From Bromus sterilis (lineage: Eukaryota; Streptophyta; Magnoliopsida; Poales; Poaceae), in the NCBI GenBank assembly GCA_950022295.1, contig OX465596.1, positions 123,918,501 through 123,982,500 on the forward strand: a DNA stretch of 64,000 nt, in the 5' to 3' direction. Made by a program: the position numbers and the translations under genes. The notes beneath the pieces were generated by a model. It saw only the letters and a list, made by a program, of their open reading frames with translations. It was not told the DNA's origin and did not search any database. How positions within the stretch are numbered: position 1 is the first letter of the stretch; each line of letters begins with the position of its first letter. This document shows positions 33,135 to 44,257 of this stretch, in pieces.

Positions 33135-34455
33135 GCGAATTTCATTGGAAAATATTCTTTTGCGGCGGCGTCCCACGTATTGACTCCGTCTTTCCATAAT
33201 GTTTCTAGCTCCTCTTTCAACAGCTGGAGATACAAATTGAGGTCCATACCTGGTTGTTTCGGCCCTTGAACTAGCAGACACATTGATATGTACTTTTTCT
33301 TCATGCACTTCCAGGGGGAAGGTTGTATATGCATAAAAAACACGGGCCAGGTACTGTGTGTGCTGCTCTGGCCGCCAAACGGATTGACTCCATCGGTGCT
33401 CACACCAATCCTGAGGTTCCTTGGTTCTTCCCCAAAATCTGGGTATTCGAGGTCCAACGCAGTCCATTGGCTACCATCTGAAGGGTGTCTTACCATGTCC
33501 TCCTTTTCCGGATCCGGGTTCGGGTCATCCTATTTTAGCTTCTTTCTATCTGTGTGCCAGGTCATGAGCTTTGCTTCCTCGGGATCTATGAAATACCTCT
33601 GCAGACGAGGAGTGATCGGAAAGTACCATACCACTTTTCTAGGAACTTTCTTCCCTCTCTTGTATCGACTAACACCGCACACCGAGCACGTGGTTTTCTC
33701 TTCGTCCTCACCCCGATAGATCATGTAATCATTTATGTAGACGTGGTATTTAACGTGCAGAAGATCGAGAGGGCACGGGACTTTCTTGGCCTCAGCGATA
33801 CTAGCTGGGCACGTGTTGCCCTTCGGAAGATGATCGTCCCAGAAAGCCAAGTTATCATCGAAGCTTTCGTCGGTCCATTTGTGTTTTGCCTTCATCTCCA
33901 TAGCCCAAAGAGTTACATTCAAGCGGGTATCCCCGTCGTTTCATCCTTCATACAACTTCGTAACCGCGTCTTTCTCCAGTTGCGCCATCTTGGCTTTCTC
34001 TCTAGCTGCACCTCTTGCGTTCAACACCTCTTTGACAAGCAGCTCTTGACCATGAGGGTCCCTCACCCAGCTTGAATCCTCATGTCCGGCATCTTGATCT
34101 ACATAATCTGCTTCGACATCTTCTTCATCATCATCTATGGGATGCTCTTCGTCTTCTCGCCCGCCGTTGTTGTCTGGTTGCCTTTCCTTATTTACTGGCG
34201 CCCCACCATTGACGTCCTCCTCCTCACCAGATTCATAACTTATCCACCGTGTGTTTACATCCATCAAACCATTACGCTTCAGGTGTCTTTGCAATATTCC
34301 GGAATCAGGCTCGGTCACGCACTGCAGTTTGCATCTCCGACACGGACATCTTATATCCGACCTATTACTCTGTACCATGTCGTCAGCAAGGCAAGCAAAC
34401 CCCCATTGATCATGTCGATAAAATCCCACTTCCCTCTCATGTCTCGCTTATGCAT

Positions 34456-36312
34456 TGTTTAGGATGATCACCATGCTTCGTTTCTACCGCATAGATGAAC
34501 CCATTCCTTTGCATGACCTATCTTTTGTCACAGTAGTAAGCAAACCACAATCCTAGCAAATGTAGGAGTTGTTTGATATCATGTGGCCCCTGCAATGTTA
34601 CTGCTTATTGCATGCTTAGTATGATACCATGTTGTTACTGTGATGTGAGTCGGGATGGGAATGATCATGTTGATGATGGTAGAAAAGTGTTGGTGAATCG
34701 ACCCTAATACAAGGTGAACGATGAGAGGCTGTGTAGGAGTACACAGTGGGTTGTCTCGTTGAACACCGCCCTAGTACGAGTTCTTGTGTGGTGATCCAAG
34801 ATGAAGAGTACAACCACACATTGGGCTCACTGACCCCTCTCAACTTACTAACTCATCCCTTTCGATGTCCAGATGTCGCAGTAGTTCGGAGTTCTGGTAG
34901 GCTTGTGGCCTGGATGCTAAGTGAGAGAACGGCTCAACCGAGACCGGCTTATGCACCACGCACACATCGCTTGGGTCCACTTCGGTAAACCGGCCGGGTT
35001 CACGATAGTGGTAACCAACCCAAGTAGGCGGCTTTCTCGGACTAGATCGGCTATGAGGTAACAGTTGTGGTGAGCATCCTCGCTGGCACCCCTTGAATGG
35101 TGTCGAGATCAAAGGCGGTAAATTATGGTCATGTGTGTGTTGCGGTACACCCTTGCAAGGTTAACAAAACTATTCGAATAGCCGCGTCCGCGGTTATGGA
35201 CTGCTTGGAAAGCTTAGCTTGATTATTAGACAACTTGAACCGGATACATCTAAAACACACCAAGATAAGTGTGAGTGCTATGGCGTGCTTCCTCGTGGGG
35301 AAGTCGAGGAAGGAACCATAGTGGTGTATTGGTTGGAGGAAGTAGTGGACTCGTGTACGTTTCTTACCTCAAAGTCTGGTACTCGTAGTTCAGGATTAGC
35401 CAAGTCAAAGCTGGCACTTCTGCAAGTGAAACCCCACCTCCCTTTACCTTGATACATGTGCATGAGTAGTATAGCTCCTATGTAAGTCTTGCTGAGTACG
35501 CCTTTGTACTCACGTTTGCTTAATCTATGTTTTAGATGACGCCACTGACCCCGAAGGTGGCTTCTTCATCGAGCTGGACGACTGAAGTTAAGCTAGTCTA
35601 GTCCCAGTCAGCAGACTGGTTCCCTCGTGGAGGGATTTGTGTTTAAATAAGCCTTCTTAAGCCATTTGTTAAACTTGTCTGTACTCAGACATAATTTGCT
35701 TCCGCTTGTGTTGTAATGTTGGATCACATGTATGTGATCTCTATGTGTACTCTATAAGAGTTATAAATAAAATGTACACTTTGTAGAGCATTGCAATGGT
35801 ACCTACTGTTCATACAAGGCATGTGTGCTGCGTGTATGTTTATAACATGCATGTCTTTGTATGGGTTTTCGAGACCTTAGTTGTGTTCTGGCTGGCGGTC
35901 TTTCATACACCAAGTGGCCCTTAGATGTGCGCAGCTTGGGGCATCGCGATGCGATTGCTCGAGACTCCGTCTCATGCACACTTTGTGGTATGATCGAGCC
36001 CGCCCTAGACCCCGACTAAGTGATCGGGCTGGAGTAAGTCTATGTAAGAGTTTTGAGATAGTCGGTAGTATGGTTGAGGCGACTTGTCTTTGAATATGGG
36101 AGTTCACCACCCATATCATTTGACTTGTGTGCGGACGATGAGGACCCATCTCAGTTGATCATCCGGCCTGGATGGGATGCCCCTCACGTATGATGCTTTC
36201 CGAGAATGTTCAGTGCTTGGCCTTGTCTGCTTAGACAAGTGGGTGCGGTTCTCGGCTCTCCATATGACTATGTCTTAACTGTACTTGCATACGCTAACCC
36301 CGGGTCCCGACA
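34456..36312 (+). mobile_element. Giant-LTR-type fragment inside CACTA-A
   Basis: Begins TGTTTAGGATGATCACC at 34456, directly after TNP2 coding sequence, and ends at GGGTCCCGACA (36312). It shares CTATTCGAATAGCCGCGTCC (about 35171-35190), the TTCCTCG..GGGAAGTCGAGGAAG block and the sequence before the end with the giant LTRs at 1-3178 and 59917-64000, in the same orientation. No matching target duplication is visible at either border, so it is truncated or rearranged. I see no gene. Confidence 0.5.
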
Positions 36313-37840
36313 CCTATTAATTCAGTGCCCCACAGTGCCAGTTCCTGTTTTCTGCTGTTTTTCTATTTCAGTTTTCCCCCATATAAAAAGTGCCAGAAAA
36401 ATTCCGGGAAAAATATAGGAAAAATCAGCGTATAGGAACTTCGCGAAGAGCCCGAGTGGGGCCAGAGGGGAGCCAGGGGTGGCCCAGGCGGCCACCCGGC
36501 GTGGCCACCCCCGGGGCCACGCCAGGGGGGCGCCTGGGGCCCCTGGTCCACCTCTGGCTGCCCCCCTTCGCCTATATATTCCCCGTGACGTGAAACCCTC
36601 GAGGACATAACCCTTTTTCGCGATCTCGCCTCTGTTCCGCCGCCACCGCGCTTCCGAGATCGGGAGCACCAGAAGACCTCTTCCCGGCACCCTGCCGGAG
36701 GGAGGGTTGACCTCCGGGAGTCTCCTCTCCACCATGGATGCTTCCCGGATGTCTTGTGAGTAGTTTTCCTTGGACCATGGGTCCGTGATCAGTAGCTATG
36801 TGATGTTCTCCTCCCCTGTTTGTTCTTCATGGTTTAGACCTCGTGAGCTGCCCTACATGATCGAGACACTTTTTTAATCTTTCTGTTGTTGCTATGCTGA
36901 GTTTGATGGGATCTGATGGATTATGAGATTATGTTCAGATTGTGATTGAGTAATATATTTGGTTCTTATATCTTATATTTTTTTCCTAAGTAATTCTTGC
37001 ATGTTCTCCGTTGCTGTTTATTGCTTTGGCCAAGTAGTAGGTAGTAACCCCAAGAGGGGACGTTTTGCTCGATTGTGGGTTCATGCCCCCCGATGACACG
37101 CTTGGGTGACAGAAACATGAGTCTAGGGGATGTGATGTTGCCACAAGGGGGAAAACAACGGTGCTTGTAACCGCGGTTGCAAGGATTGTTTACTTTACGC
37201 AAAGTGCTTTTTAATGCAGTTGTCTATTGCTTTGGATTTACACTTTGGGTGGGGCTCGCAACTTAATACCAGCGAGATGTTCTGGATAGATATCTCAAGG
37301 TGGATGATTAGTAGTAGATACAGTTGGATTTCGGTCTACTTATTTTGGCGTACTTCCCATGCTTTTGAGCCTCTTCCTTTCTTTTGTAGCATAGTTAGCA
37401 TTGTGGTGCGTTCATAATCCTGTCAATTGCCCTTCTGTAATTTGTTCACCTCGCATAGCAGTTTTATCGTCTTTTGGGAGAGAGACATCACTAGTGAACA
37501 TCACGTATCCCGGTCCATATCCTCATTACTGTTTACACGCTCATTTACTTTTCTGCTTTTACTTTCAGTTGCTATCATTATCCCTTGCGTTTTATCCTTT
37601 GTGAACAACAAGACCGGAGAGATTGACAACCTCTCTGAACTTCGTTGGGAACAAAGTTATTTGTGTCGGTGTGCAGGTCCGCGTCAGTTGCGCCGCTGAC
37701 ACCTACTTATCATCTCTGGAGTCTTACTGGACACAAACCTTGGTATCTTTACTGAGGGAAATTTGTTGATGTGCTACATCACGCCTTCCACTTGGGGTTT
37801 ACCAACGAAGGGCGAGAAATCACTATCATTACCTCGCACA
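36313..37840 (+). mobile_element. LTR fragment of another retrotransposon family
   Basis: Contains CAGTGCCAGTTCCTG, a TATATATT box near 36573-36580 followed by a GC-rich leader, then AT-rich blocks such as GCTTTGGCCAAGTAGTAG and AATACCAGCGAGATGTTCTG. It ends near ACGCCTTCCACTTGGGG. The AT-rich part matches 40110-41100 in the same orientation at clearly lower than recent identity. Its 5' end is missing. Frames over the leader are GC-rich artefacts. Confidence 0.5.
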
Positions 37841-38156
37841 TCAGCCACCTATAAGTTTCTTAGGGGTGGCGCATTATCATTATGCGCCACCCATAAGAGC
37901 TTAGGGGTAGCGCATTTCCAAAATGCACCCCTTTAAGTTTCTTAGGGGTGGCGCATTTCTCGGAATGCGCCACGTATAAGCTCATCCAGGCTGGCCCACT
38001 CTTAGGGGTGGCGCACTGGAAAATAATGTGACACCCCTAAGGGCTTATGGGTGGTGCATTATTTACCAGTGCGAGACCCCTAACAGATGGTGGCGCATGG
38101 CTTAATATAAGCGCCAGTAATAAGGTTTCCATGTATAGCTATTTCCCTAGTAGTGT
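37841..38156 (-). repeat. CACTA terminus with GGCGCAT subterminal repeats
   Basis: On the minus strand it starts CACTACTAGGGAAATAGC at 38156, then has about eight copies of TTAGGGGTGGCGCATT / ATGCGCCACCCCTAAG in both orientations. It is the same subterminal family as 55376-55642. It is taken as the 5' terminus of CACTA-A; it could instead be a separate short CACTA remnant. Confidence 0.7.
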
Positions 38157-40089
38157 CAACATAAAGAAAACTGAAAACTATCATGATGTATGCAAATCTA
38201 TGCCTCTACCAGTGTACCAGGACATGCAATGATACTAGCGCATCATGTAGAAATGATAAGGGCAAAGCCCAACTAGCATGCAGATCCTCGGTAAAGCAAA
38301 AGCATGTATTACATGAAGATCAATTCATGAGATAATGGATGTTGCATGGAAATGTATCTCGGAAAGGCTATGTAAATGCCTTGATATGTAGGTATTGTGG
38401 CTGTTTTGAGGAAGATATAAGGAGGTTTATGATGAAAAAGTGTATCACTTTAAGGGTTTGGATGCACCCGCAAAGTTTGCACCAACTCACAAGATGATAA
38501 AGGGCAATGCACTGTACTGAATAGGCTAGCAAAATATCGAAGGTGGAAGTGCCAACAATCGAATACTCGCATTATTTCAAAGAACTCATGCACTTATTAT
38601 CGGTAACTCTCTATCTAATCAGGAGGTTCAAAAAGAGACAAGTACCCCGAGGAGGAGTGTATGGGGGTTTTCTTATCCTTGTGCAACCTCGACCCATGCA
38701 TGGTACGTGAGGGTACTCTATATATTCCAACCCCTCCGGAGGTTAGAGATCCATCTAGTAGCTAGAGTTCTCAACTAATTATTTTGTGTAGTTTTTGAAA
38801 ATGAGCACGGATTGCCCAAAATACGACACCTATCAATAATAGGCTCAAGCTCTTGGCACCAAAATTCCAAACATTACACAAATCAATACCTCAAAACTAT
38901 TGTAAGTTACTACTAAACTTATAATAGTAACCTTAATTACCTACTCATGCAAGACACACAACTCAGTGGAACAGACCAACTCTCTAAGAAAGATAAGCAT
39001 GATAACTCAAGAGAGTTCCAAAGGAAAAAACCTAAATAAAAGCTCTTAAAAAGATAAACATGAAAAACTAAGAGCTAAGCATGACATCAGCTACAAAAAG
39101 ATAAAGAACACACAATCAAAGATAAACATGCAAGCCAATGGTGTGTTCTCGGGTGGAGCGGAGCGTGTTTCTCTCTCAAACAATGAAAGCTAGGGTCCAA
39201 CTTGTTATGAACATAGGGAAAAACCAAAAGAAACTAAAAGTAAAGAGCGAGACACTCCAAGCATAACACATAACATATGAAGCGATAAAAATATAGAATG
39301 GAGAAGGACCAACTGATGGTTGTTGCTGGAGAAGGGGATGCACGGGGGCATCCCCAAGCTTACACGCTTGAGTCTCCTTGAATATTTCTTGGGGTGCATG
39401 GGGCATCCCCAAGCTTGAGCTTTTGAAACTCCCAGATCTTCTTTCATCATCTTCCTTCGCATACTTAAAAACTCCCTTCATACGAAACTCATCATAAGCT
39501 GATTAGAGTGGTTAGTACCAATAAATAAATAAATAAAAATTCTCCACTGAAAATAAAGATTTTCATGAAGAGATATTGTTTATCAAGATTGCCACAAAGT
39601 TTTTGAAAAGAAAAATCAATCTTAAGATTTGCAAAACGGATAAAACACAAAACTTGGCAGAATCTGTGAAAAATAGACAAGCAGGTAGTAAATAATTATT
39701 TCGGGGCACTTCTGTAAATAAAATCAGAAAACTCAGAACCGACTCTAGAAATCCAATTGTATAGAGCATATTGTCCAAAAAATCAGATCAAAAAGATGAT
39801 ATGGTGAATTTTTCTGTCAAGTAGACAGAATCTATTTCTGGACAGCATGTCACAAGTTTTGAACTTTCTTGCAATTGGAGGCTACAACTTGGCACAAAAC
39901 TTGAAAATAAAGATACAATGATGTTGCTAAAGTAGTAACAAACATCAAGACCAGTAAAACTGAAAGTAAAAAAATTGGGTTGCCTCCCAATAAGCTCTTT
40001 CTTTTATGCCTTTTAGCTAGGCATGATGCAAAAGTATCAAGTTTTATCAACTCCAAAAGAATAACTTGCCCGTGTAACGGACTCATGAT
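38157..40089. mobile_element. Non-coding interior of an LTR retrotransposon (remnant)
   Basis: AT-rich sequence with features of the untranslated interior near the 3' LTR of Triticeae elements, read on the minus strand: GGCATCCCCAAGCTT twice (about 39345-39362 and 39401-39418), GGTTGCCTCCCAATAAGC (39970), and CAACTAATTATTTTGTGTAG (38773). It resembles 59281-59916 in texture. No domain or gene is visible. Confidence 0.4.
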
Positions 40090-41100
40090 CAAGGAACATA
40101 TGTATTAGTTTCTGTGTTGCTATGCTGTGTTTGCTAGGATTCGATGGATTATGAGATTATGTTCAGATTGCAATGAGTAATATATATTTGGTTTACCTTT
40201 TATTTTTTATTTTTAAGTATTCTTGCATGTTCTCGTTACTTTTTATTGCTTTGGCCAAGTAGTAGATCGTGACTCCAAGAGGGAGTGTTATGCTTGATTG
40301 TGGGTTCATGCCCCCGATGTCTAGCTTGGGTGACATAAACATGAGACTAGGCGATGTGCTTTTCCCACCAGGGAGAAAACAATGGCGCTTGTAACTACGG
40401 TTACAAGGATGGTTTACCTTACGCATAGTTTGTTAATGTAGTTGTCTGTTGCTTTGATCCTACAGTTTGGCTGGGGTTCGCAACTTAATACCAGCGAGAA
40501 TGCGAGATGTTCTGGATAGATATCTCAAGGTGGATGATTAGTGAGTAGATGCTGATGAATGAACGGTCTGCTTGTCTCGGCATAATGGCCATACGATTGA
40601 GCATCTACCTTTCTTATAGCATAATTAGCATTGTGACGCGTTTATAATCCTGTCAATTGCCCAACTATAATTTGTTCACACAACGTAGTTGTTTATCGTC
40701 TTTTAGGAGAGAGACATCATTAGTGAAAGTCATGGGACCCCGGTCCATATTTCCACCATAGTTTACACCGTTAATCTTTAATGCTTTTATTTCATGTCCT
40801 TTGCAATCACCACTACTTTCCACTTGTGTTTCGATCCTTTGCAAACAAAAAGACCGAAGAGATTGACAAGCTCTCTGACTCATTGGGAGAAAAGTTATTT
40901 TCTTTTGTGTGCAGGTCCAGGTCAAGTAATTAACCTCTATGATGTAAACGGCGCCATTGTTTTCTTCCCACCTTCTTGTTGATCGATGGAGTCCTATGGG
41001 AGACATAACCCTATCGACTCAAGTTAGGGGACATTTGTTGTTATCTACATCATAACCTTCCACCTTGGGTAACCAAGGTGTTATCTACACCCAGCACACG
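40090..41100 (+). mobile_element. LTR fragment, same family as 36313-37840
   Basis: Collinear with 36880-37800: TTGCATGTTCTCGTTAC, GCTTTGGCCAAGTAGTAG, TGGGTTCATGCCCCCGATG, AATACCAGCGAGAATG, GATATCTCAAGGTGGATG. Both borders are internal breaks. No gene. Confidence 0.55.
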
Positions 41101-41384
41101 TCATGTGGTCTCCTGTGTGGTGTGGGCCACCCCAAAATCTCCCCTCCAGCTGATGGACTCTTCTGATGAATAAGAATTTTGGTAGATTTTTGGGAATTTT
41201 CTAAGCAACTTCATTTTTGGACTTTTTATGCAATGCAACGGGAAACAGACAGAAATTGGCACTGGGTTCTGTATTAGTAAGTTAGTCCAATAAATGATTC
41301 AAAAGCATGGCAAAAATATGTCGCAATGACACAAAAACAACATGGAACAGGGAAAAATTATGGATACGTTTGAGACGTATCAAT
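41101..41384 (-). mobile_element. 5' end of an LTR in the opposite orientation
   Basis: On the minus strand it starts TGATACGTCTCAAACGTATC near 41380 and continues with CAGTGCCAATTTCTGTC, the start pattern of the LTR at 57863-59280. It is fused head-on with the plus-oriented fragment at 40090-41100. Confidence 0.55.
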
Positions 41385-41467
41385 ATGTATAATATTTTTT
41401 CTCATGTTTTAAAACATTAAATTAATTGTTAATAGTTCTCGTAACAACGCGCGGAGTATCATCTAGT
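41385..41467 (+). mobile_element. Possible Helitron 3' end
   Basis: CTCGTAACAACGCGCGGAGTATCATCTAG followed by T resembles, from memory, the CAACGCACGGG..CTAG|T end of cereal Helitrons. The terminal hairpin is weak here and no 5' end was found. Confidence 0.2.
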
Positions 41468-41610
41468 TAACATAAAAGAAAAGTTTAAACAAACTACTAA
41501 TGATAGCCTCGATATTGCGAAGCTTCTCATTTTTCTTCTCTAGGTTATTGATATAACCTACGTTCCTCAGTTATTTTTTTCCAGGTATTCTGCCAGATCA
41601 AAAGAGCAGA
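41468..41610 (-). pseudogene. Possible last exon of a coiled-coil gene
   Basis: After a possible acceptor near 41600 (CTGGCAG on the minus strand), the minus strand reads VGYINNLEKKNEKLRNIEAI, similar in style to the C-terminus of the GRF gene at 49735-49953 (KDKLEKIKAILEA). An upstream A-run breaks the frame. A remnant of a related gene is possible; chance cannot be excluded. Confidence 0.2.
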
Positions 41611-43910
41611 GAAGCAGATCAATAAAGCAGAGCAGTATATCAACTGGATTTTCATGTTTTACTAAAATAAGGAGATCAACCAGGAGATACACACACATTC
41701 AGATTGATCACTAAATCTTGACATTGCTCATTATACTGAATTTTCTCACCAACAGAACAGAGCAGAGCATATCAACTGAATTTGACCACAAGAAACAGGT
41801 GCAGAGCAGAGAAGCTGACCACACACAAAGCAGATCAAATGAATTTCACCACAATCAACAGGTGCAGAGCAGAGTAGTTGACCACACATAGATCAGAGCA
41901 GTTGCAGGCGGAGGCCAGAGCATTAGCAACAACACAAGAAACGGGTGCAGGGGACTACCACCAGCAGGTCCAGTGACCGACCAACACCAGCGGACGACCA
42001 CCATTGGCAGCGATCCCGGTCTAGGCGCACACGAGGATCGATCTCGAGGTGGCCTAGCTCCCCAGAATCATGGTGGATGGTTTTCTGGTCACAATTGGCG
42101 GGGTGGAGCGATTCCACCACTCAGGTGGTCGGCAGCGGCAGTGGGTGGAGGAATCGAATTGTTCTGGGCGGCGGAATCACATAGGTGAGCGGCGGCGCAT
42201 GTCCTGGGGGGCGGAATTACGCAGGTGATCGTGGCGGTGGGCGGCGAGCGCCGGAGTGGCCAGCACGACGACAAAATCCGACAACGCTACCCCCTTGCTG
42301 ATGTCCAGGTACCAGCGGAGGCATAAGGAAGGAGAAGGGTTGATTGACACTATTTTTAAACAACGAGGGCTTTTGTAAAAATACATATACACAACAAGGG
42401 TTGTTGGACGAAGGGAGTATACTTAATTGACAAAATCATATTCCTGTAGAAAATGAATTATTTGGCATTACCCTCTGAGAGGAAATAAAATGAAATAACA
42501 CCAAAATAAGATCAACATAATGAGCTTGTCTATGCACAAAATGGATAGTTGGCATTGATATTACTCTTTAAGAAGATGGAACTTTTAACAGAAACAATGG
42601 ATTTTTAAACTCAATTTGCATAAGAATACCACTTTTTACAATATGCAAGAATAATTATATAATAATTAAATCAAAACAAAATCAACATAGTGAGCTTTTT
42701 TATATATATGTAAGATTAAATACCCTTTAATAAGAAAGAAAATGAAAAATAAAAAAGTTTTCTAAGGAAAATAGGAATTTGTGGCATTAGTATTAGCAAC
42801 AAACAAAATTAAATCAAAATTTGAAATAAAAATTGTTTTTTATTACACAGTTTACACAAAAATTATACTTCATCATTCCCATTTATTGATATAACAAGAA
42901 TTATGGAACGGAGAAAGTTTATTTTTATAATATACAAGAATAACATATAATAGGGTAATTTGAAAATGAAATCGTGGTTCTTTCAACTTTTATTGTTATG
43001 TCATATCACCGCATGTGCCTAGTTGATATGTGCAGGTGCACGGTGCATAAGGTTTCACAACATTTTTTTGAAGAGGCATCGTAGACATGGGCGCTTTCTA
43101 TTTTGGGGTAAAAATAATAGGCTGGGACAGCAGCGCAGCTGTTGTCTATCACCTCACCTCTCGCTCGTCCGGCCGGAAGAGGACATGTAGAAAAAATAAA
43201 ATGAGGTCACATCGATGGCTGGATCGATCTCTACAATGGCTACCCGGTCAGTCAGGGAGATGAAACGAGGCGGTGCAGTGAAAAGTGGGAGGAGAAAGCT
43301 CGCAGTCGGTTCGTTTTAAATTCGGGCATGCTAGTCTCCATCGCTACTTGCTCCCGATCGAATCATCTGTTCCCGAGACCTTGCCTCAAGTCAACCGCAG
43401 AGGTAGCATTCCGTGAAATAGTGCAGCAGCGTCAGCGTGCGTGCGTGCGTGCTCGAGGCCGTGCCGGTAATCATGAGGTACTCTTGTCCTCTTGCTTTTG
43501 GATCATAAGAGTCCGCCCGGCCGTCTTCTCCGCGAGTGCTACAGTTCCTCCCAAAGCACTGAGTTAATTGCATATAAGGTGGGCCCCATACATCTGCCTC
43601 TAAGCTTAGTTGAAAATGACGTAGTGTATAGCGTCTTCTACTGCCTCTAAGCTGGGATCCAATAAACAAATAAACAAGTAATACATTCGTGCTTTTAAAA
43701 CTGTTCATATGCGTGGGATAACCTAGCCATGCAAACAAATCATTCTTTTGAATTGTTTAAACGATTGGAGGCACCCTCTTAGTCTTACCTTAGAGGCGAT
43801 GCCAAGGAAATATTCGTTAGAGACAAGCGCTGCAACGTATAGCGTCAGCCTCTAAGGCCTTAGAGGCAGGTTTAGAGGCAGTGAAAGAGCACACTGTGGG
43901 TGCTCTAAGT
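41611..43910. other. Unassigned flank of the GRF gene
   Basis: 41611-41900 is rich in CAGAGCAGA words. 41920-42400 is GC-rich and could be a 5' exon or leader on the minus strand. 42400-43020 is AT-rich with repeated GGCATTA and ATTAAATCAAA words. 43100-43560 has a short CGTG microsatellite (about 43436-43453). 43560-43900 repeats GCCTCTAAG words. No gene or complete mobile element is recognised. Confidence 0.35.
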
Positions 43911-43978
43911 ACCACATTTGCGGCAGGAGTTGCGGATTAGTACCACATTTGGGGCAGGAGTTGCGGATTAGTACAACT
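43911..43978 (+). repeat. Tandem duplication in the upstream region of the GRF gene
   Basis: GTACCACATTTGCGGCAGGA..GCGGATTA occurs twice in a row (from about 43909 and 43941), 280-350 bp before the ATG. It could belong to the promoter. Confidence 0.7.
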
Positions 43979-44257
43979 ATTCGAAAAAATTGCAAGTCAG
44001 TACCAGTATACATGCAGGGGGTAACAAAAACGCTAAACACTGTATTTGTACGTATTGAGTGTGTATCTGACATTCCTGGCACGCGGTCAGGTGACAGCGT
44101 GGCGCTGACCGGCTCGCTATACCTAGGTCGAACCGGACCGAGACGACGCCCGGCTCCTCACTCTTCTCCTCTCTCGCTCGTGCTCTGCTTCTCTCTCTCG
44201 CTCTCTCTGCTTGCCGCCACCCGAGACCACCAGACCAAAAGCTCGTCGCTGGGGACG

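Larger units (their letters stand above)
21387..34429 (-). pseudogene. TNP2-type CACTA transposase, split by element E
   Basis: Minus strand, in order. A transposase-associated domain (34429-33941; RCPCRRC, LKRNGLMDVNTRWI) is followed by the TNP2 core (33922-33140; CSVCGVSRYKR, ITPRLQRYF, STDGVNPFGG, VQGPKQPG). The core continues after the E insertion at 23557-22541 (TTVHDYLGYGY, CVRCMD), and then come DUF4218- and DUF4216-like parts (22553-21387; FERMNGHIKKYVR; FYGRIKDIWELDYF). Lesions are a TGA at 33941-33943, a TAG near 33530, a frameshift near 22545, and the 9.6-kb E insertion; otherwise frames agree. A motif I recall as SHDCH in relatives reads SHYCV here. An intact protein would cut the CACTA ends in the nucleus; this copy cannot. 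The start near 34429 may be one frame away from the true start. Confidence 0.85.
3179..38156 (-). mobile_element. Old CACTA (En/Spm) element A, split by nested insertions
   Basis: On the minus strand a CACTACTAGGGAAA terminus at 38156 is followed by subterminal GGCGCAT repeats, a TNP2 transposase (34429 to 21387), and an ORF2 (9553 to 3179). Removing the insertions (34456-37840, 23564-33134, 11702-21226, 3216-7780) leaves about 8 kb. Adding the ORF2 tail as seen in the plus-strand copy at 51896-55642 gives roughly 10 kb, a normal size for an autonomous CACTA of this group. Gene order TNP2 then ORF2 also fits. That all parts belong to one element is inference; the 3' terminus is outside the window or was replaced by the giant LTR. 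Confidence 0.5.

Noticed and set aside
42390..42425. Stowaway/Mariner-type end (GAAGGGAGTATA)
   Set aside because: Only one weak end is visible; no inverted partner or TA duplication was found.
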